A stretch of DNA of 64,000 nucleotides. It comes from Loxodes magnus (taxonomy: Eukaryota > Ciliophora > Karyorelictea > Loxodida > Loxodidae). A program made the position numbers and the translations under genes. The notes beneath the pieces were generated by a model. The model did not search any database. It was not told where the DNA came from and saw only the letters and a program-made list of their open reading frames with translations. Every line of letters starts with the position of its first letter. The stretch's first letter is position 1. Location: contig CAMPDV010000014.1 in NCBI GenBank assembly GCA_946699065.1, forward strand, positions 1,054,001-1,118,000, given 5' to 3'. Shown here in pieces: positions 48,005-60,845 of the stretch.

Positions 48005-48934
48005 ATGCATTATGTCATTAGCCTTTTTCTTTTGGCTATTAATATTCCAGGCACATTTTAACGATGCTATTGAGGCTGTTGAGTAAATTTACTAGGAAAT
48101 GGCATCTGTAACGAAGAAGGCAATAGATATGCCTGTAATTGGGATAATGGAGACTGTTAGTCCTCTGAGAGTTGGGATGTTGAATGTAATCTTGACATGG
48201 TAGAAGATGGTGCTTGAGATACTGCTTGTAATAGTCCTTAATGTAATTACGATAATTGAGACTGTATAAGTTTCTTATGTCCGAATGAATGCTAACCTTC
48301 CATGATTGGAAATGGATTCTTTGAGTTCGCTCATCGTAGCTATTATTGCAATTGGGATAATGGAGACTGTTAATCCTCTGGAAGTTGTGATGTTGGATGC
48401 AATCTTGATATGGTAGGAAATGGCGCTTGCGATATAGATTGTAATACTCCTAATTGTAATTATGACAATGGAGACTGTTCAGATTCTTCTATTTGTTCTG
48501 AAGGATGCTACATTTCTATGCTAGGAGATGACAATTGTGACTAGTAGTGTTATATTTGGAGTTGTAATTATGATTAAGGAGACTGTTAAAATTCTTCTGA
48601 TTTTGTTGATGAATGTGATTATTGAAGATTAGGAGACGGTAGTTGTGATTCAAGTTGTAATAACGAAGAGTGCTCTTTCGATTTTGGAGATTGTGTTGAT
48701 ACAGAATACTATGGTGAGAGCTTTTGGTTTCTTAAAAGTTAAGATAATACGGATAAAGCAAAAAAACCGATTGCTTCCAATTCTGCTATAAGTATATTTA
48801 TGGCAATAACTTTTGGATCATTTTCAATAATTTCAATTTTTATGTTTATTGTTAAAAAGATATATGCAACCCTCGTTAACAAAGTTAAAATTATATAAAT
48901 CCTCAAACTTAGTATTTTTATCTGTAAAGTATGA
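48005..48934 (+). CDS. Membrane protein with six Lin-12/Notch repeats (309 aa)
   Basis: Starts with a signal peptide (MHYVISLFLLAINIPGTF). Six LNR modules follow, pattern C..C..(D/N)G.C(D/N)..CN...C.(W/Y)D.GDC; for example CNLDMVGNGACDIDC then CNYDNGDC. Modules 2 and 3 have lost some Cys. LNRs bind calcium in Notch receptors; in ciliates they occur in surface proteins of unknown role. A transmembrane helix spans about residues 261-286 (AISIFMAITFGSFSIISIF). Five internal TGA codons are read as Trp. The stop taken is TGA 48932-48934. Alternatively a 38-nt GT-AG intron (48875-48912) continues into a plausible cytoplasmic tail (NTVRDDSPKSLIYNNLENY), extending the gene towards 49100-49340. Confidence 0.85.
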
Positions 48935-51900
48935 CCTAGCTTAATACAGTGCGTGATGATTCTCCTAAAAGTTTAATTTATAACAATTTAGAAAATTATA
49001 TTTAAGAAAATCCTCACAAGAAAAAATGCCATCATTCCTGAGGAATTATAAACTGATTAATTTTTTAGAAATAAGATTCCTTAGTAACCACAAAATATTA
49101 AAAATGAAGCTTTTGATTCTCCTAAGGACATTTTATCAACTTAATAAATCTAACAGTACGCATTTCCAATTGATTACATTAATATTTTTAAAACTATAAT
49201 TATACTTAATTATATTAGCCATTTTAGGGTTTCAGCGGAAGATTCAAGTTAAATGAAATCTATCAAGGCTTACCTAAAGCAAACTTAAATATTAGAGCAT
49301 ATAAGAAATGATATTTTACTTTTATATTTCATCATTAAAATTGAGAGCTTTAATCTCTTATTTTTTGAATAAAAATTTTGTAATTTTATAAAAATTTTCA
49401 GTCTAATTCGATAATTTTTTCATGCATATATAAAGAAATTTATTATTTTTTTTATTTTTTTAGTTAATCTTAGCTTTCTTAAATCAATAAATTTAAAATT
49501 TTTTAATATATAATTTCATTTATTCAATTTATTTTAACAATCAAATGAAAAATAAATAATAAATATATAAATAAAATTTTCTTACTAATTTTTTTAAAAT
49601 TTAAAGATTTTAAATGCTAAATATTTTTATTCTTTTTATAAACATTTTTGTGAGGAAAGATAATTACAAAATTTTTTTTCTTATTCATCTAATTATTATC
49701 AAAAACTTTATAATAAAATTTCTAAATTTATACATTATTTTAATATACATAAAAACTAATAAATGCATCTAAAATAAAAATTTAATAAGTTAAATACTGT
49801 TTTATAATTTGAAAATAACTAACAAATTTCATTTTCTATTTTTATATTAAGATCTTCAATTAATTTTTAATTATTGGATTTAATTAAAATTAAAAATTTT
49901 TTCCTTATTAACTATTTGAAATAGAAAGAAAAAAATATTTATAAAAAAGATTACAAAAGGAAAATAAAAAAGAAAGAAGATTAGAATAAAATTTAATTAT
50001 AAAACCAATTTTTCAATATTTTTCAATATTTTTATTATTTTTTATTTTTTAGATAACCAATATATAAAAATCTTAAAAATAAATAAATTTTATTTTATTA
50101 AATCATTTTTAAAGTATTATAGAAATGCTTTTTATGATATAAAAATTAATTTAATTAAGATATTAACTTAAAATAAGCAGTACTCATTTTATTTTAAAAT
50201 ATTAAAATAATTGTATTTAGATCCCTCTATCTGTCTACAAATTTTGATTTTTTTATTAATTTTTTAATTTTTTACTTATTATTTTGTTTTTCTCCAAATA
50301 GAAATGTTTTTTATTGTTTCGTAAATTTGGAGAGATTTTTCTATTTATAAATAAATTTTTTTAAAGACTTTGAATCATTTAATTTTATTAATCTTAGAAG
50401 AAATATCTAAAAACTTTTGTGTATATTTTTCAATTTAAATTTGTGCCAAAAAGCTGATTATTTGTGAATTCTCATTATGATTAATAGAATATTTTAATCC
50501 TATTCAAAAAATAATTATGAAATGATTTTTAAAATACTTATTTAATGCTAAGCAAATAATAAAAAAATATTAAAAGAAATAATTAATTTTATTTTGTCTT
50601 TTTAAGAAATGTTTTTATTGTATAGAAAATTTTATATAAAACTTTTGAGTTTTTCATTTAATTTTGAATGTGATTTTTTAAATTATTATTTATATAAAAT
50701 TAATTAAGCAAATATATTTTAAATTTATCTTTGCTGTAGTTAAATAATTTTTTAAGTTATTTTAATTTTAATTTTAAATTATTACAAAAGAAAAATATTA
50801 AGGTTGTAATATTTTAATTTAGTCATCTTAATTTAGTATTTTATTTAAACTCATTTTTATTTTCTTCATTTGCTATTTAAATAATTAATTTAACTTCTTT
50901 AATTTCTTTAAAATTTTTTATTTTTATCAATTGAATAATCATATTTTTGTTTACTTTTTTTTGAAATTGAAACATGTTATTTTTAATCAAATTAAAGAAA
51001 AGATCGACGAACATAAGAATTATAAATATTTGTAGAAATGCTTAATGATATTTTATAAATTTATCCCCTTGTGTTCTACACAATTTTTCGTAATATATTA
51101 TGATTTCTTTAATACTTTATAATAAGTCCTAACTACAAAAATTTAATAAGTTTAAAGAAGATCTAAATGATTTTTAATTAGAATATGAAATTAAATTATT
51201 TTCTGTGTCTTTAATTACATTTTTATTCTTAAAATTTAAATTTAGTTTTATTTTAATTTTTTCTTATGCTAAATATATTTTATTTATTTTATTCAATTTT
51301 TTATATAAGGTATATAAATAATCTTATTGCTCCAAAATTCTTAATGAGTTGTAAACTCGAAATTTGTTGTTAAAGAAGTGGAAAAATTTGATTAAAAATA
51401 AATAATAATCAATTTTAATGAATTTGTATCCTCGATTTAAAATCTAAAGGTATTTCTTAATAGCTCTTTACTATGGCATTATTGTATAAATATTCAGCTT
51501 TATTTTAGGCACTAATAAGTTTTGATTCTATCGCATTTAATAATTATTTTTCAACTAGTTATCTTTGAATATAAATTATTTCTTCATTCGTTAGAAAATT
51601 ATCCGAAATCAAGAGTTATACTTATAAATTTTCTTTAAAAAATTATTAATTTGAGCGAAAAGATATAATTGGTTAACTTTCTCATATTTTAGGGAAAATT
51701 TAAATATTACATAGTAAGCTATAATTAAATCTTAATAATTTTTTGTTCTATCTTTAAGAGGGATCTAAGACTAGACATCCAAAGAGTCACTAAAGCTAAA
51801 TTAATTAGTTTTGCTTGAATTTGAAAATTTCGATTTACTGTAAGCATAATCTTTCTATGTTATTTTATTATTTTTTTGAGATTCTTCAGCTAGATAAATA

Positions 51901-52067
51901 TATTCAATTCTAAATTTTATATTTTTATTTGATTTAATAAATAGATTTAATTTTTTTCTATATTTGAAAAGTACAATAAATATATTTAATTTCCTCTAGT
52001 ATCATGCCTCAAGAAATTATTTTTATATAATAATATTTTAAGAGATTTTTTATATTTCAATTTCAGT
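48935..52067. other. A+T-rich region, mostly no gene
   Basis: The first 400 bp may belong to the cytoplasmic tail of the LNR gene (frames with PEELQTDQFFRNKIPQQPQN). The remainder is A+T-rich with no recognised feature. Confidence 0.45.
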
Positions 52068-53045
52068 GGATAATAAAAAAAATGGTTGAAGGTTTCAAAT
52101 CAGGCTTATATACCACCTCTTCTTAAGCCAAAAAGGATTGGAGGAAGCAATAAGCCAAGTCTTAATAATCTTAACAATCTTCTCTATCACAACCTTAACC
52201 AACACTGAACTAACAACTTGGAATCTAACAAAACGAACGAAAGCTAACCTTGAAGAATATACACACGGAAACTCCAACCTCAAGCGAGAAACAGAGGAAA
52301 CAGATGAAATCTGTTCTCCACCAGGAGGTATCAGAGTTCAACCCTTCTGGCCAGTTGAGCATGGAGTAGCTCATCAAAGTGGTACGAACCTCCAGGAAGA
52401 AGTCAAGAGATTGAAGAAGGACAATGATATGCTGATGGCAAAGCTAGACCTAGCAGAAGGAATTGAGTCAAGACTTATGTCCTAGGAAAGAGATCTTAAC
52501 GCCTTTTGGAATATCTCACAAAGTCAGACTAACGAATCCTAAAATTAGCTTTAGAAACAGACGGAACTGGATAACAGGCTCGGAAAAAGTAGAAGAGAAA
52601 TTGTAAACTTTTAAGAAAGAGTAAAGCGAAACTGGAGCTATACAAATCGAAATCTAAGCCTAGAAAGAGCAAGCAAATCAAGGAAAATAATTCAAAATAA
52701 AAAAGAAATGTTTCTGCTGTGGAAGCATATGACATTTTTATCGGAAGTGTTAGAAATTCTAATAAAAATAAAGAAACTATTGGATAAAAGAACAACAAAA
52801 GAAGAGAAAAGAAGAAGTAAGAATGAAAAGAATGTATTGCAACCCGGATGGTTCAATATACAAGATCAAGATGGAACCAAGGCAAGTAAAGGAAGGAAAA
52901 CCTGGAAAAATCTGAGTTCCCAATCTCGCTTAAATTGGACGTCCCAAACATTTATTTTTAACAGCAGGGAGCCCGAACTGCTGTCCTCCTGACGGGGTTG
53001 GAAATCCCTAAAACGGAAAACTCAAAATTAACATTGTTATTATTA
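52068..53045 (+). mobile_element. Family B Gag-only retroelement, second near-identical copy
   Basis: Almost identical over about 960 bp to 3971-4942, from the A-rich start (ATG at 52082) through the 3' tail with GACGGGGTTGGAAATCCC to the terminal ATT-rich repeat. The high identity indicates recent movement. No clear target-site duplication was found. Confidence 0.85.
52082..52900 (+). pseudogene. Gag-like zinc-knuckle protein, frameshifted
   Basis: Reads MVEGFKSGLYTTSSQAKKDW and continues in one frame through GQLSMEQLIKVV, where the copy at 3986 is broken. It then has its own 1-nt loss near 52385, after which the coiled coil (VKRLKKDNDMLMAKLDLAEG) and the zinc knuckle CFCCGSIWHFYRKC are in another frame. 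A further 1-nt difference near 52886 moves the C-terminus. The two copies therefore carry different damage. Function by family: RNA-binding Gag/ORF1 protein. Confidence 0.75.
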
Positions 53046-54199
53046 AATAAGGAAAAACTAATAAGAATAATAAAAGTTTAATAAAAATAAATTTTCCTAT
53101 TAATTCTAAAGAGATTTAAAAGTAATCAATATTGTTAGCACTAGCACTTATACTTATATATTGTTTTTTCAAGAATGGAATTTCATTCTTAGAAATTTTA
53201 TAAGCTTTTAACTGATTGCTAAAATTAATTTAACATACCTAAATATTACTTACTTAAAATATCTTATTTATATAAATTCATTATGCTATATGAATAAACT
53301 ATTTACCTTTAGCCTTATTTTCGAGAGTTTAAAAACCCTAAAATTTAAGTTTTTAGAATTAAAAAAAATTTAATATCAGTGATAAGATTAATCCTAATAT
53401 GAATTTGAAATATAATTCTTTAATTAATTGGAAGTTAGAGATAATATTTTATTTTGAAATAAAATAGTATAAAGCAGCTAAAAAATAAAAAGATCTAATA
53501 AATAAATAGTAAAATATAATTAATTTTAAAGAAAACCTAGTCTTTAATAAGTTTTTTTGTATTATAATAAGCTAGTAAAAAATTAGATAGAATAATATAA
53601 TTTATAGATATTAGATGGATTTTAAGAATCTAAGATTTATAAAATATATTTAAATTTCTATTTTTTAATTATAATACTTTAAAGTAAAGTAATTAGAAAC
53701 TGGAATTATGTAAATAAACTTAAGAAATTTTTAGATGTAAAAATTACTTAAATTTGTGGTAAGCTTTATTCTTATTATCAGAAGATAAGTATTGTTATAA
53801 AGATTTTATCAAGTAATAATACTTAAATAAGCTTGGCTACTCTTTTTGTATTTACAATGTGAAGAATAATGAAATATTTAGTGATTATAAAAAGTTTAGA
53901 AGATTATTAAATTATATCTTTAAATGTTTCAGATGTATCAAGCATTTTTCCCTATAAGCTTGATTTTTATATTAATTATTTTTACGTAATAGATTTTGAA
54001 TATTTCATTCTCTGATTATCAGAAAAAGAAATTATTTTGAAATTAAAAGAATGATATAATAGAGATAAAGATATAAAATAATAAAAATATATTTACTAAT
54101 GGCTATTATAGAAATATTTTTATATTTAGCTATATTTAAATTTTTTTGTTTATATATAAACTATAAATTAAACTTTTACTGATAAATATTTCTTTTTTT
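53046..54199. other. A+T-rich spacer before the LINE
   Basis: No gene recognised. Any 5' untranslated region of the LINE would lie at its right end. Confidence 0.5.
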
Positions 54200-54223
54200 A
54201 TTAATTTCTAAGATATAAAAAAA

Positions 54224-56617
54224 ATGGACATGTACAAAAATTCGCAAGATTTCTTTCTTAGAGACTCTTCTTTATCTAAAAATAAAGAAGCTGCTTTCTA
54301 AAACGATGAGCATAGGCAGATGCTCAACTACTTTTATGAAATAGACATGGAATCGCTGCAACTTAAATCCGTTGATAATATCATGAAATTACTAAGAAAT
54401 TTGCTAAAGAGCTGCAGTTAATGCCAAATTAATAGATATCTTCGAATTCCACTAAGACAGCTTGGCAATTCTTTAAAACGTGGACATTAATTGAAGACTA
54501 ATCTCAAATATAGGAAATATACTTATAGGTAAAAAGACTAGCTTGTTACTTCAACCTCTACGATGGTATCTAAAATATCCAATATACAGTAAGATACTTT
54601 AGATACTTAGGATATTTAAGATATTTCTTTAATTAAAAACTAAAATTAAATTTAAATACAAAATTAATAAGAGACTATAAAAATTCAACAATTCAATACA
54701 CAAAATAACATAAAAAGTCAATAGCAGATTTCAATAGACATTTAAACTGATTACTAAGAGAAGTTTGATATTACATACTTAACTGATCTTGAGATTTAAA
54801 ATGCGTAACTTTAAGAAAAAATTGCAAAATTAAAATATAAAATTTAAAGCAAGATAGAAGAGGCAAATACTTTTGAAAATTAAAGGCTAAGTGAAAGCAA
54901 AAATCTTAAATTTCGAATTTAAAAACTCATAACTAAAAATAATTCTCTGTAAGAAAAGCTAATACATATATATGAGTAACACAATAAAGAAACTTTAAAC
55001 ATTAAATCACAATATAAAATACACTTAGAATAATACCAAAATTATTTATTTAAAGCTCAAAAGTAAATTAAGAAAATCTAGAATAAAAATTAAATCTTAA
55101 GGTTTGATAATTAGTAGAAATAGTTAATGCTTTAGTCCAAATAATTTGTAAATAATGCTACAAATAAATAATAATCAATATAAACGAATACTGATCTTTC
55201 CTTAACTTAAATATAAGAATTGGAAACTTAGAGTTAACTTCTCACTTAGACTTAATAGCAAAGTATAGTAAAACAAGCTATGCTTAGTGAGGAGCTAATG
55301 AACATGACACAATCATTTAAACTACAAGATGAGGCAATACTTGCTTCCAAGTAAGAAGCCCAAAATATTATAAACAACTTGGTTACTCAAATTTAATTCA
55401 TTCAAGCTGAATTGAGTAAATGTAATTTGAGACATAATGAAGTATAATAACATCTTAGGGAGGTAGAAACTCTTAACTAAAATCTCAAAGGTGAAAATTT
55501 TCATTTATTAAGCAAAATAGATCAGATCGACTAAAAGGTACATTCACTCACAGTCAATTGCCAGTAACAACAGGCTTAATGTTAATTATTACAAAATGAG
55601 AATTATTAAATATCATAGGAACTGAGCTTTCAAAAAAATAAATATGCCAAATCAGTCAAAAGCCTTTTTACATAAACAATCACTCCTCAGGCATAGAATG
55701 AATAAACATAAATTGAAATTCAATTCAGCAACTAAATTTCTCAAGAAACTATATCGACTTTAGATTCAACTACTGGTACAGACTTATTATTCTTAGATCA
55801 ATCTACCTAGTGCGACTTCGTTGAATTGAAGTATACAAAGTTGTAGAATTTATATGATAAATTAAACAAATAATTTATCAATTAAGATATATAGAGTGTC
55901 TACTAAAGGCTTGTCTCGTGTTAATAAAAATAGTTTTGAGAAAAGGAAACACAAACCTGTTTAAAAATTAATAGCAAAGATGCTTGAACATGAACAGAAA
56001 AAGGGAAATTAATAAGCAATTATAGTTAGACAAGAATCATGGAGTTAAAGAATTAGGTTATTTAAACTTAAAATTCTATCAAGGCTAAGGATGAAGGAAC
56101 AATAACAGTAGTTACCAATCATTAGCTAGTTGCTTCTTAACAAGAACTATAAATCACAAAATAGAATAATGGAAAACTGTAAGAGTAATATAATGAATTA
56201 AACGGATTATATGTTTAACTCATGCAGGATTATGAGCATCAAGTAGAATTGAAGCTAAATGTTTATGCATAAATTTCAGAAATATAGAGAAAATAATAAG
56301 ATGTTAAAACTCAATCTTACTTGAAAGAAATAAAATGAAACGCTTCAACATAAACACTTTTAATTGATTAAATTTAAGAAGATTAGCAGATTGAAATTTT
56401 AGAAAATTCAAATATCTAGACATCATATGTGATGAATTGGGATAGCCAAACAAAATTTGGAAAGAGAAGTTGAAGAGATGCCAAATTTAACCAAGACACT
56501 TTAAACTTAAAATAGTCAAAATTTGGGTTTAATGAAGTAAATATTGAAGAGATTTTAAATAAATACGAATTTAAAGACGCCTAACTAATTCAATTTATAA
56601 GGTCCAATAAATGATGA
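54224..56617 (+). CDS. Long coiled-coil protein, LINE ORF1 or N-terminal part
   Basis: Starts MDMYKNSQDFFLRDSSLSKN. Most of its 796 codons form Gln-rich coiled coil, for example IAKLKYKIQSKIEEANTFEN, EELMNMTQSFKLQDEAILAS and VEELNGLY-like heptads later on. There is no zinc knuckle, unlike the short gag elements. Two adjacent TGA codons at 56612-56617 could be its stop, but the same frame stays open and protein-like on to the endonuclease, so they may be read as Trp-Trp. Between about 54370 and 54560 another frame looks more natural (ITKKFAKELQLMPNQQISS), so an intron or frameshift is likely there. A host centrosomal-type coiled-coil gene is an alternative. Confidence 0.55.
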
Positions 56618-57061
56618 AATTAGAATCTTTTCACTTTAGTAGGCAATAGATTTATAACTTTATCTTGCAAACTAAACCATGCTACGTGTGATGGAAATGA
56701 AATAAATATAAAAATCGATAATAAATTGAGCGAAAAGTACGATTCATTAACATTATTCATTATAATAAGTTACAGGTAATATATCAAAAATTGCCCCAAA
56801 TTGCTTAACATATAAATTCATCAAAATGAGAAGATTCTCTGTATTTATGAGCCAGGAATAAAAGGAGGAGTTTTGACTTCATCATAAGAAATTCATCGAT
56901 TTATAAAAAACGGAAATTATATAGTTAAAACGCTGCTATAAACCGATTTTAGAATTAACTATATTGTCCTTTAAAAATAACTAAGACTCAAAGGAGGTGT
57001 AGAGAACAATGTAGAATAACCATATTAATGCAAACAAGAATTTGGGAATTAAGAAATAAAG

Positions 57062-60000
57062 ATGCCAATCGATAAGCAAAGAGAGATAGGCATAATAAAG
57101 CTTGGACATATTAACATAAATGGAATTGGAAGCAAGCAATTAAACGTGGAAGAATTTATACGAAATAATGACTTAGACATTTTCTCAATTAATGAAACGT
57201 GATAAAAATAAGACTATCCTCCAATATTTATTAATGGATATAGGACCTATTTCAAGAACTCAGGAAAAGGAGGAGGAGTTTGCTTAATTGTTAGAGATTA
57301 ACTTAATAGCACGGAATAGAATAGCATATAACAATTAGCTCAAGAGAGGTTCGTTACAATCAAACTAGATAATATATTCATAACATCTTGTTACATGCCA
57401 GATAACAGCAAGAGTGAAAATATAAAAGACGAAGCATATGAATATATAAATGTATTCCTTAATTCTTTTCCTGACAACTCACATATATTATTAGGAGATT
57501 TTAACGCTCTACTATAAGACTTTGGGGATAACCCTATTAACAACTATGACAATACAAATAGATTCTAAGAATTCATTCTCTAAAACGATTTAGAAATAAT
57601 AAATGATGCAAATATGAACACATGCTTACATAAAGGGAATAAAAATATGTATTGCAACGATTATATTGTCATCAGTAATCACTTGAATATGAATTAATTA
57701 AAAAATTTTCAGGTTCATATTTATAGCTTATTTTCAGATCATATTCCATTCACAGTTGAATTTGTATACCATAATCATCTTCAAACTGAAAAAATAAAAG
57801 TGAGAAAGTACAAAATAAGTAGACTGTAGGATCCTATTGATAAATTTATCTATTAGAATTCATTCAAAGATTAAGTAGAAGTATTCTTCCTAATTGATAG
57901 AGATAACTTAGAAGATTAATACACTTATATTAGAGACTGCATTTAGAACAATGCAGATTAAGTTTTAGGCTCATTTATCCCAGACCCGAAGTATAATAGA
58001 CTTCCTAAGGACCTCACATAAAAATATATCGAAGCAAAGAGAGCAAATTAATTATACAAAGAAACTTTAGCATATATAGGGAGGAATAACTAAGAAATCA
58101 TTGATCTTCACTAAAGAGCGAACACATTATGAAAAAGCTTTTAGCATCATTTATGAAAATTTAAAAAACAAAAGGCCAAAAACAGATTCCTACTCCTCAA
58201 TGAAACCACAAAAGATATGTTTTCTTAAGCAAAGAAAATACTTAACCCTAGACAAAGAAATTTGATGAACTTTAATAAGGAATTGAAGGACTAATTTGTA
58301 GAAGCATGGGAAAATTAGGTATTTAGCAAGCATTCGAATTTAACTAACCAATAGATTGAACTAAGTAACTAGAAAATAGATGCAATTTATGAAAATAACA
58401 TAGAAATTCAAAATTAACCCTTTTCTTACTTATAAAATTTCGATCCTTTTACAATAGAAGAGATTACCTAATTTATAAGTCTAATTCCTAATGGTAAAGC
58501 AGCAGGGACAGATGGAATAAAAGGAGAACTGCTAAAATATGCAGGATATTATCTAGCGTTGATGCTTCATTCTTTAATAAATAACATGCTTAGAATTGGA
58601 AGGATTCCTGAAGAGCTTAATACTTCTATCATAATCCCCATTTTCAAAAAAGGAAGTAAAGACGATTGAAAAAACTGACGCCCTATTTCCCTTATCAATA
58701 CTATTTTGAAATTATATGATAAGGCCCTTACGAAGAGACTCTACTCAATAATTTATGAAAGACAGTTAATCCACTCAAGCTAAATGGGGTTTATGAAGAA
58801 CAAATAAACCACCTAATAAATATGAGTGATCCAATAAATCATAGATCTTTATCGAAAACAAGCGAAAGGAAAAACTAAACTGATTGCAACTTTAATTGAC
58901 GTAGAGAAAATGTTTGATTCTATTGAAAGAAGAATTCTTTTTAAATAACTAAGAAGAGTCAAATTACCACTAGGTCTCATCTTGGCTTTAGAATCTTTTT
59001 ATAATAACTTAACTACTTCCTTTATTATAGACGGAACAAATTCTAAGAAATTGAAATTTAGCAATGGAGTGATGTAAGGAAGTTCGCATGGACCTGTGCT
59101 TGCATTATTATACTATGACATTGTCATTAGACATATAGAAAACAAAGGAGAAATATTAGGATTCAGATGTGCTAATTTTAAGAATAGGTTCACTTGTAGA
59201 GGTTGAGCTGACGATTTAATCCTATTATCGAACTCATAAAAAAATATGTAGTCACTTATTAATGAAGCAAACTCCATTTTCAATTAGACATTTCTTAAAA
59301 TAAATGTCTCCAAATGCGAAACGTTATAGTTTTTAAAAAAGAAAAGCAAAGAAGCAAAACTAGACTTAAAAATAGGAGACCAAGCAATAATTTAGAAACA
59401 GCAAGTCACATATTTAGGGGTGATCCTTCACCAAAAGAAGAATCTAATTAACCATTGCAAATACGTTGCTGCAAACTATCTTTCAGCAATTAAAAAGGCA
59501 GTATTTGCATTATCAAGATATAGAAACGTAACACCTTGAAATTTCAAAATGCTTTGTAGACTGTTCACGCTTCCTAAAGCAGAATACGGTGGGGACTTAA
59601 TACCTTGGACTGTGCAATATGGAATAAATGGAATCTTGAACAGAATTGAAAAGAGCATGAGATTAATAGCCAGAAAAGCCTTTTAATCGGCAGGAAATAC
59701 GTTTAATGAATCATGCTTTGTAGACCTTAACTGGATGCCATTCAAACACATGATGGCTCTTAAGTATTTCAGGTTTTTCTTTAAGATTAGAAATGAAAGC
59801 TAAAATCAACCTTAATCGTCTATTGGAATATTGTTTGAGAATAATTATAAAGAGGGATATCAATATTATGATGAAGTTTAGAAATTGGCCTCATTTTATA
59901 AAATAGAAATTGATAATAAAGAGCACAATAACAACTTAATTTAATTCAGTAAATATGTATAGGCATAAATATAAAAGACATATTTGAATTAGCTCTTTCA

Positions 60001-60738
60001 AGATTCAGCAGAATGCCTACTGCATAAATATATACAGAACAATTTTAAAACCTAAGATAATTCCCCAAAATAACATACACGAAATTAAACAAAAAATATT
60101 TGAAAGAAATAATTTGCATCTATAAGATTAGAAGTTAGTCTTACGCATTTCGAAAGACTCTGAAAGATCGAAATTATATTATTGAAAACCCTTTTTGTAT
60201 ATGCGGAGAATATGACACTCTCCAACATGTAATGGAATGTATATATTACATTGATATAAGAGAATGATTGATCTCCAAAATTGGTTAATGTGATATTTTG
60301 AAACTAATAAGTTACGATTAACTATATATAAACTCTTTTCCTAAGAAAAAAATAGAAATGGTGGATGAATAAATAAAAATATTCATTCAAATGTTTATTA
60401 AAAGGAGGCGAGAAATTCTATAACAAGAGAAAGAAGAAGAGAAATACGAGAAATAATAAAAAGAAGCAAATCTAAGAATAGAAAATGTTAATGAAGAGAA
60501 TGAAGAATAATAAAAACAAGAAAACAAAGAATAAGATGTCCAACAAAATTAGATGTAAAATGATGAGGAAGAAGAAGATTGGAACGAAGAGGAAAACGAT
60601 AGCGAAGATGAAGAAGAAGAAGATTGACAACAGAAAATAGAAAAAAATGAAAACTAGCTTGAAAATGAACAAGAAAGGAAATACTTAGAAAAAAAAAACC
60701 TAAACTAGAAAATTAGTTCTGAAGAGCAATAAACTTGA
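57062..60738 (+). CDS. LINE endonuclease-reverse transcriptase (ORF2)
   Basis: Begins at an ATG in the same frame as 54224. The APE endonuclease comes first: GHININGIGS, SINETW (Glu), LLGDFNALL (Asp) and FSDHIPF (Asp-His). The reverse transcriptase follows: GKAAGTDGIKGELL, LIDVEKMFDS (motif A Asp at 58898-58900), QGSSHGPVLA, and WADDLILLS for the catalytic box, with TGA (59204-59206) as Trp where most relatives have Tyr or Phe. A -1/+2 frame change near 60045 leads to KYLKEIICIYKIRSQ, the motif CICGEYDTLQHVMEC and a Glu/Asp-rich tail ending on TGA 60736-60738. The catalytic residues are intact; the frame change may be an error, a mutation or a programmed shift. The enzyme nicks target DNA and copies the RNA there. 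Confidence 0.85.
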
Positions 60739-60780
60739 TATATAATAACATTTAAAAACAATATAATAACTTCAATTGGA

Positions 60781-60845
60781 AGAACATATTCTGAAAATTG
60801 AAGGTACCACAAATTTTTTTAGTTAAATTTAATTTAATTTAATTA
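60781..60845 (+). repeat. LINE 3' tail shared with SINEs
   Basis: Contains ATTGAAGGTACCACAAA, a run of seven T, then AGTTAAATTTAATTTAATTT. The SINE at 16929-17238 ends GGTACAAAAAC, six T, AGTTGAAATTAATT. This shared end is presumably the recognition site for the LINE reverse transcriptase. Confidence 0.7.

Larger units (their letters stand above)
54200..60845 (+). mobile_element. LINE (non-LTR retrotransposon) with long coiled-coil region
   Basis: Coding from 54224 to 60738 and an A+T-rich 3' tail (60781-60845). The enzyme part has APE-type endonuclease, reverse transcriptase and a C-terminal Cys/His motif, so it belongs to the non-LTR class; the clade was not determined. The 3' end GGTACCACAAA followed by a T-run and AGTTAAATTTAATTTAATTT is shared with the two SINEs and with the fragment at 62070-62225. 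The 5' end is unknown; the coiled-coil part could be the LINE's own ORF1 or an unrelated host gene into whose end the LINE inserted. Confidence 0.8.

Noticed and set aside
52529..52798. 89-codon minus-strand open stretches at 52529-52798 and 4431-4700 that are near-identical to each other
   Set aside because: They are the reverse complement of the gag coiled-coil and zinc-knuckle region of two near-identical retroelements; the plus-strand reading has the recognisable motifs.
60472..60672. Minus-strand Phe/Leu/Ile-rich open stretch resembling a membrane protein
   Set aside because: It is the complement of the acidic Glu/Lys-rich tail of the LINE ORF.
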